DNA from: Aurantibacter_A sp039941195
GTDB taxonomy: Bacteria > Bacteroidota > Bacteroidia > Flavobacteriales > Flavobacteriaceae
Direction of reading: 5' to 3'
DNA length: 64,000 nucleotides
Assembly: GCF_039941195.1 (NCBI RefSeq)
Contig: NZ_JBDVFA010000019.1
Span: 52,678 to 116,677 of the forward strand
Under the pieces are notes generated by a model. The model ran no database searches, was not told the DNA's origin, and saw only the letters and a list, made by a program, of their open reading frames with translations. Below, piece after piece: positions 63,201-64,000 of the stretch; within the stretch, counting starts at the first letter, position 1; the number at the start of each line of letters is the position of its first letter. The translations under genes and the position numbers were made by a program.

Positions 63201-63992
63201 TTAATAAATAAACTCTTGTGTTCTATGCTGATTTTGAATCTCTTTAATTTTCGCTCTATGATTTACTACCTCACCAATTATTATAATTGCTGGATTACTT
63301 AACGCAAGCTTTCCAACTTCTTGTTCAATAGAGTCGATAGTACCAATTCCAATTTTCTCAGATTCTTTTGTACCATCTTGAATTATGGCGATTGGCGTTT
63401 CTGATTTCCCTTCCTGTTTAAAAAGAGCAACAATTTGCAAAAGCTTGGACATTCCCATCAGAATAACAACTGTTGCATTGGATTTAGCCGCCAGTGCAAC
63501 ATCGCTCGATAATTTGTGTTCTTTCGTAGTACCAGTGATTACCCAAAAACTTTCTGTAGCACCTCTTTTAGTTACGGGAATATTTTGTGCAGCTGGCACC
63601 GATAAACTTGATGAAATTCCAGGAACCATGGACACCGCTACCCCATGTTTTGATGCGTATTCCATTTCTTCTGCACCACGTCCAAAAACAAATGGGTCTC
63701 CCCCTTTTAAACGAACAACATGACCATCGCTCTTTGCCCTACTAACAATTAATTCATTAATTTGCTCTTGTTGATACGAATAACAACCTTTACGCTTACC
63801 AACAAATATATGTTCCGCTTTCGGGGCATACTCTAAAAGTTCTATAGAAACAAGTGCATCATACAAAACCACGTTTGCGTTTTCAAGTGCTTTTATTGCC
63901 TTTAATGTTATTAGCTCAACATCTCCAGGACCTGCTCCAACGACGGTTAAAAGTGCTTGCTTTTTTTCAGTTTGTGCAATATGTTTTGTCAA
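63201..63992 (-). CDS. cobA: Uroporphyrinogen-III C-methyltransferase
   Basis: This 263-aa SAM-dependent methyltransferase makes precorrin-2 for siroheme (or cobalamin). Motifs are TVVGAGPGDVELITLKA, the VRLKGGDPFVFGRGAEE loop, VPGISSSLSVPA and ATVVILMGMSKL. The first likely start is TTG at 63992. The frame stays open to the window edge, so the true start may lie outside. Given FNR downstream and metH beyond, it probably belongs to a sulfur (or nitrite) assimilation operon. Confidence 0.92.
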   Translation of the reverse strand: MTKHIAQTEKKQALLTVVGAGPGDVELITLKAIKALENANVVLYDALVSIELLEYAPKAEHIFVGKRKGCYSYQQEQINELIVSRAKSDGHVVRLKGGDPFVFGRGAEEMEYASKHGVAVSMVPGISSSLSVPAAQNIPVTKRGATESFWVITGTTKEHKLSSDVALAAKSNATVVILMGMSKLLQIVALFKQEGKSETPIAIIQDGTKESEKIGIGTIDSIEQEVGKLALSNPAIIIIGEVVNHRAKIKEIQNQHRTQEFIY

Positions 63993-64000
63993 CTTGTTAT

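Noticed and set aside
1..64000. CRISPR arrays, insertion sequences, prophage genes and defence systems
   Set aside because: No regularly spaced repeats, transposase, integrase, cas or restriction-type genes are present; all coding space is taken by housekeeping or envelope genes.

Overview
The window is a chromosomal stretch of an AT-rich member of the Bacteroidota, almost certainly a marine Flavobacteriaceae. The evidence is gldB and gldC gliding genes, a DUF4249/TonB-dependent receptor operon, an FtsZ with a very long acidic tail and the terminal NNSFLEDNVD-type peptide, a methionine synthase split into two genes, a TIGR02603-type heme protein, bacillithiol-type YpdA, starts without Shine-Dalgarno sequences (several TTG or GTG), and promoters of the TTG...TAnnTTTG type. 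I see no CRISPR array, insertion sequence, prophage or rRNA.

Layout: 1-5.7 kb (+) holds the 3' part of a secreted heme-binding dehydrogenase-like protein, rpe, ypdA and a BNR_4-type secreted protein. At 5.7-5.9 kb there is a repeat-rich spacer and tRNA-Arg(TCG) (-). At 6.0-22.0 kb (-) is the complete division and cell-wall cluster mraZ-rsmH-ftsL-ftsI-murE-mraY-murD-ftsW-murG-murC-ftsQ-ftsA-ftsZ, followed by yqeY. It is read from a promoter carrying three 10-bp MraZ-type repeats. At 22.2-28.7 kb (+) is a four-gene outer-membrane transport operon. At 28.8-35.2 kb are an alpha/beta hydrolase, engB, a CcrA-like class B1 metallo-beta-lactamase with a PhoD-like lipoprotein, gldC, gldB and nadE. At 35.4-43 kb are an orphan response regulator with a degenerate receiver, dnaG without zinc ligands, a zinc-ribbon protein, a polyprenyl diphosphate synthase, rlmN, queA and aroA. 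At 43-49.4 kb are a MazG-like pyrophosphohydrolase, two DUF3857 transglutaminase-like proteins, dtd, rsgA and a small secreted protein.

At 49.4-53.5 kb (-) lies the operon for the terminal Phe/Tyr pathway: pheA, an aminotransferase, tyrA, and a DAHP synthase-chorismate mutase fusion. Upstream of pheA I find an unannotated 23-codon leader peptide with eight Phe and two Tyr codons. It is followed by a perfect intrinsic terminator and a competing antiterminator segment, which is the layout of classical ribosome-mediated attenuation. This is the most striking observation in the window. At 53.7-56.7 kb are a serine hydrolase, a DUF2807 lipoprotein and a PagL-like outer-membrane protein.

At 56.8-61.9 kb (-) is a methionine operon: metH N-terminal half, metH C-terminal half, an unknown 80-residue protein and metF. 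A SAM-I (S-box) riboswitch precedes it. At 62.1-64 kb are an FNR-like flavoprotein and a uroporphyrinogen-III methyltransferase (siroheme synthesis), probably the end of a sulfate or nitrite assimilation operon. The right end of the window is therefore themed on sulfur and one-carbon metabolism, and the 49-53 kb block on aromatic amino acids.
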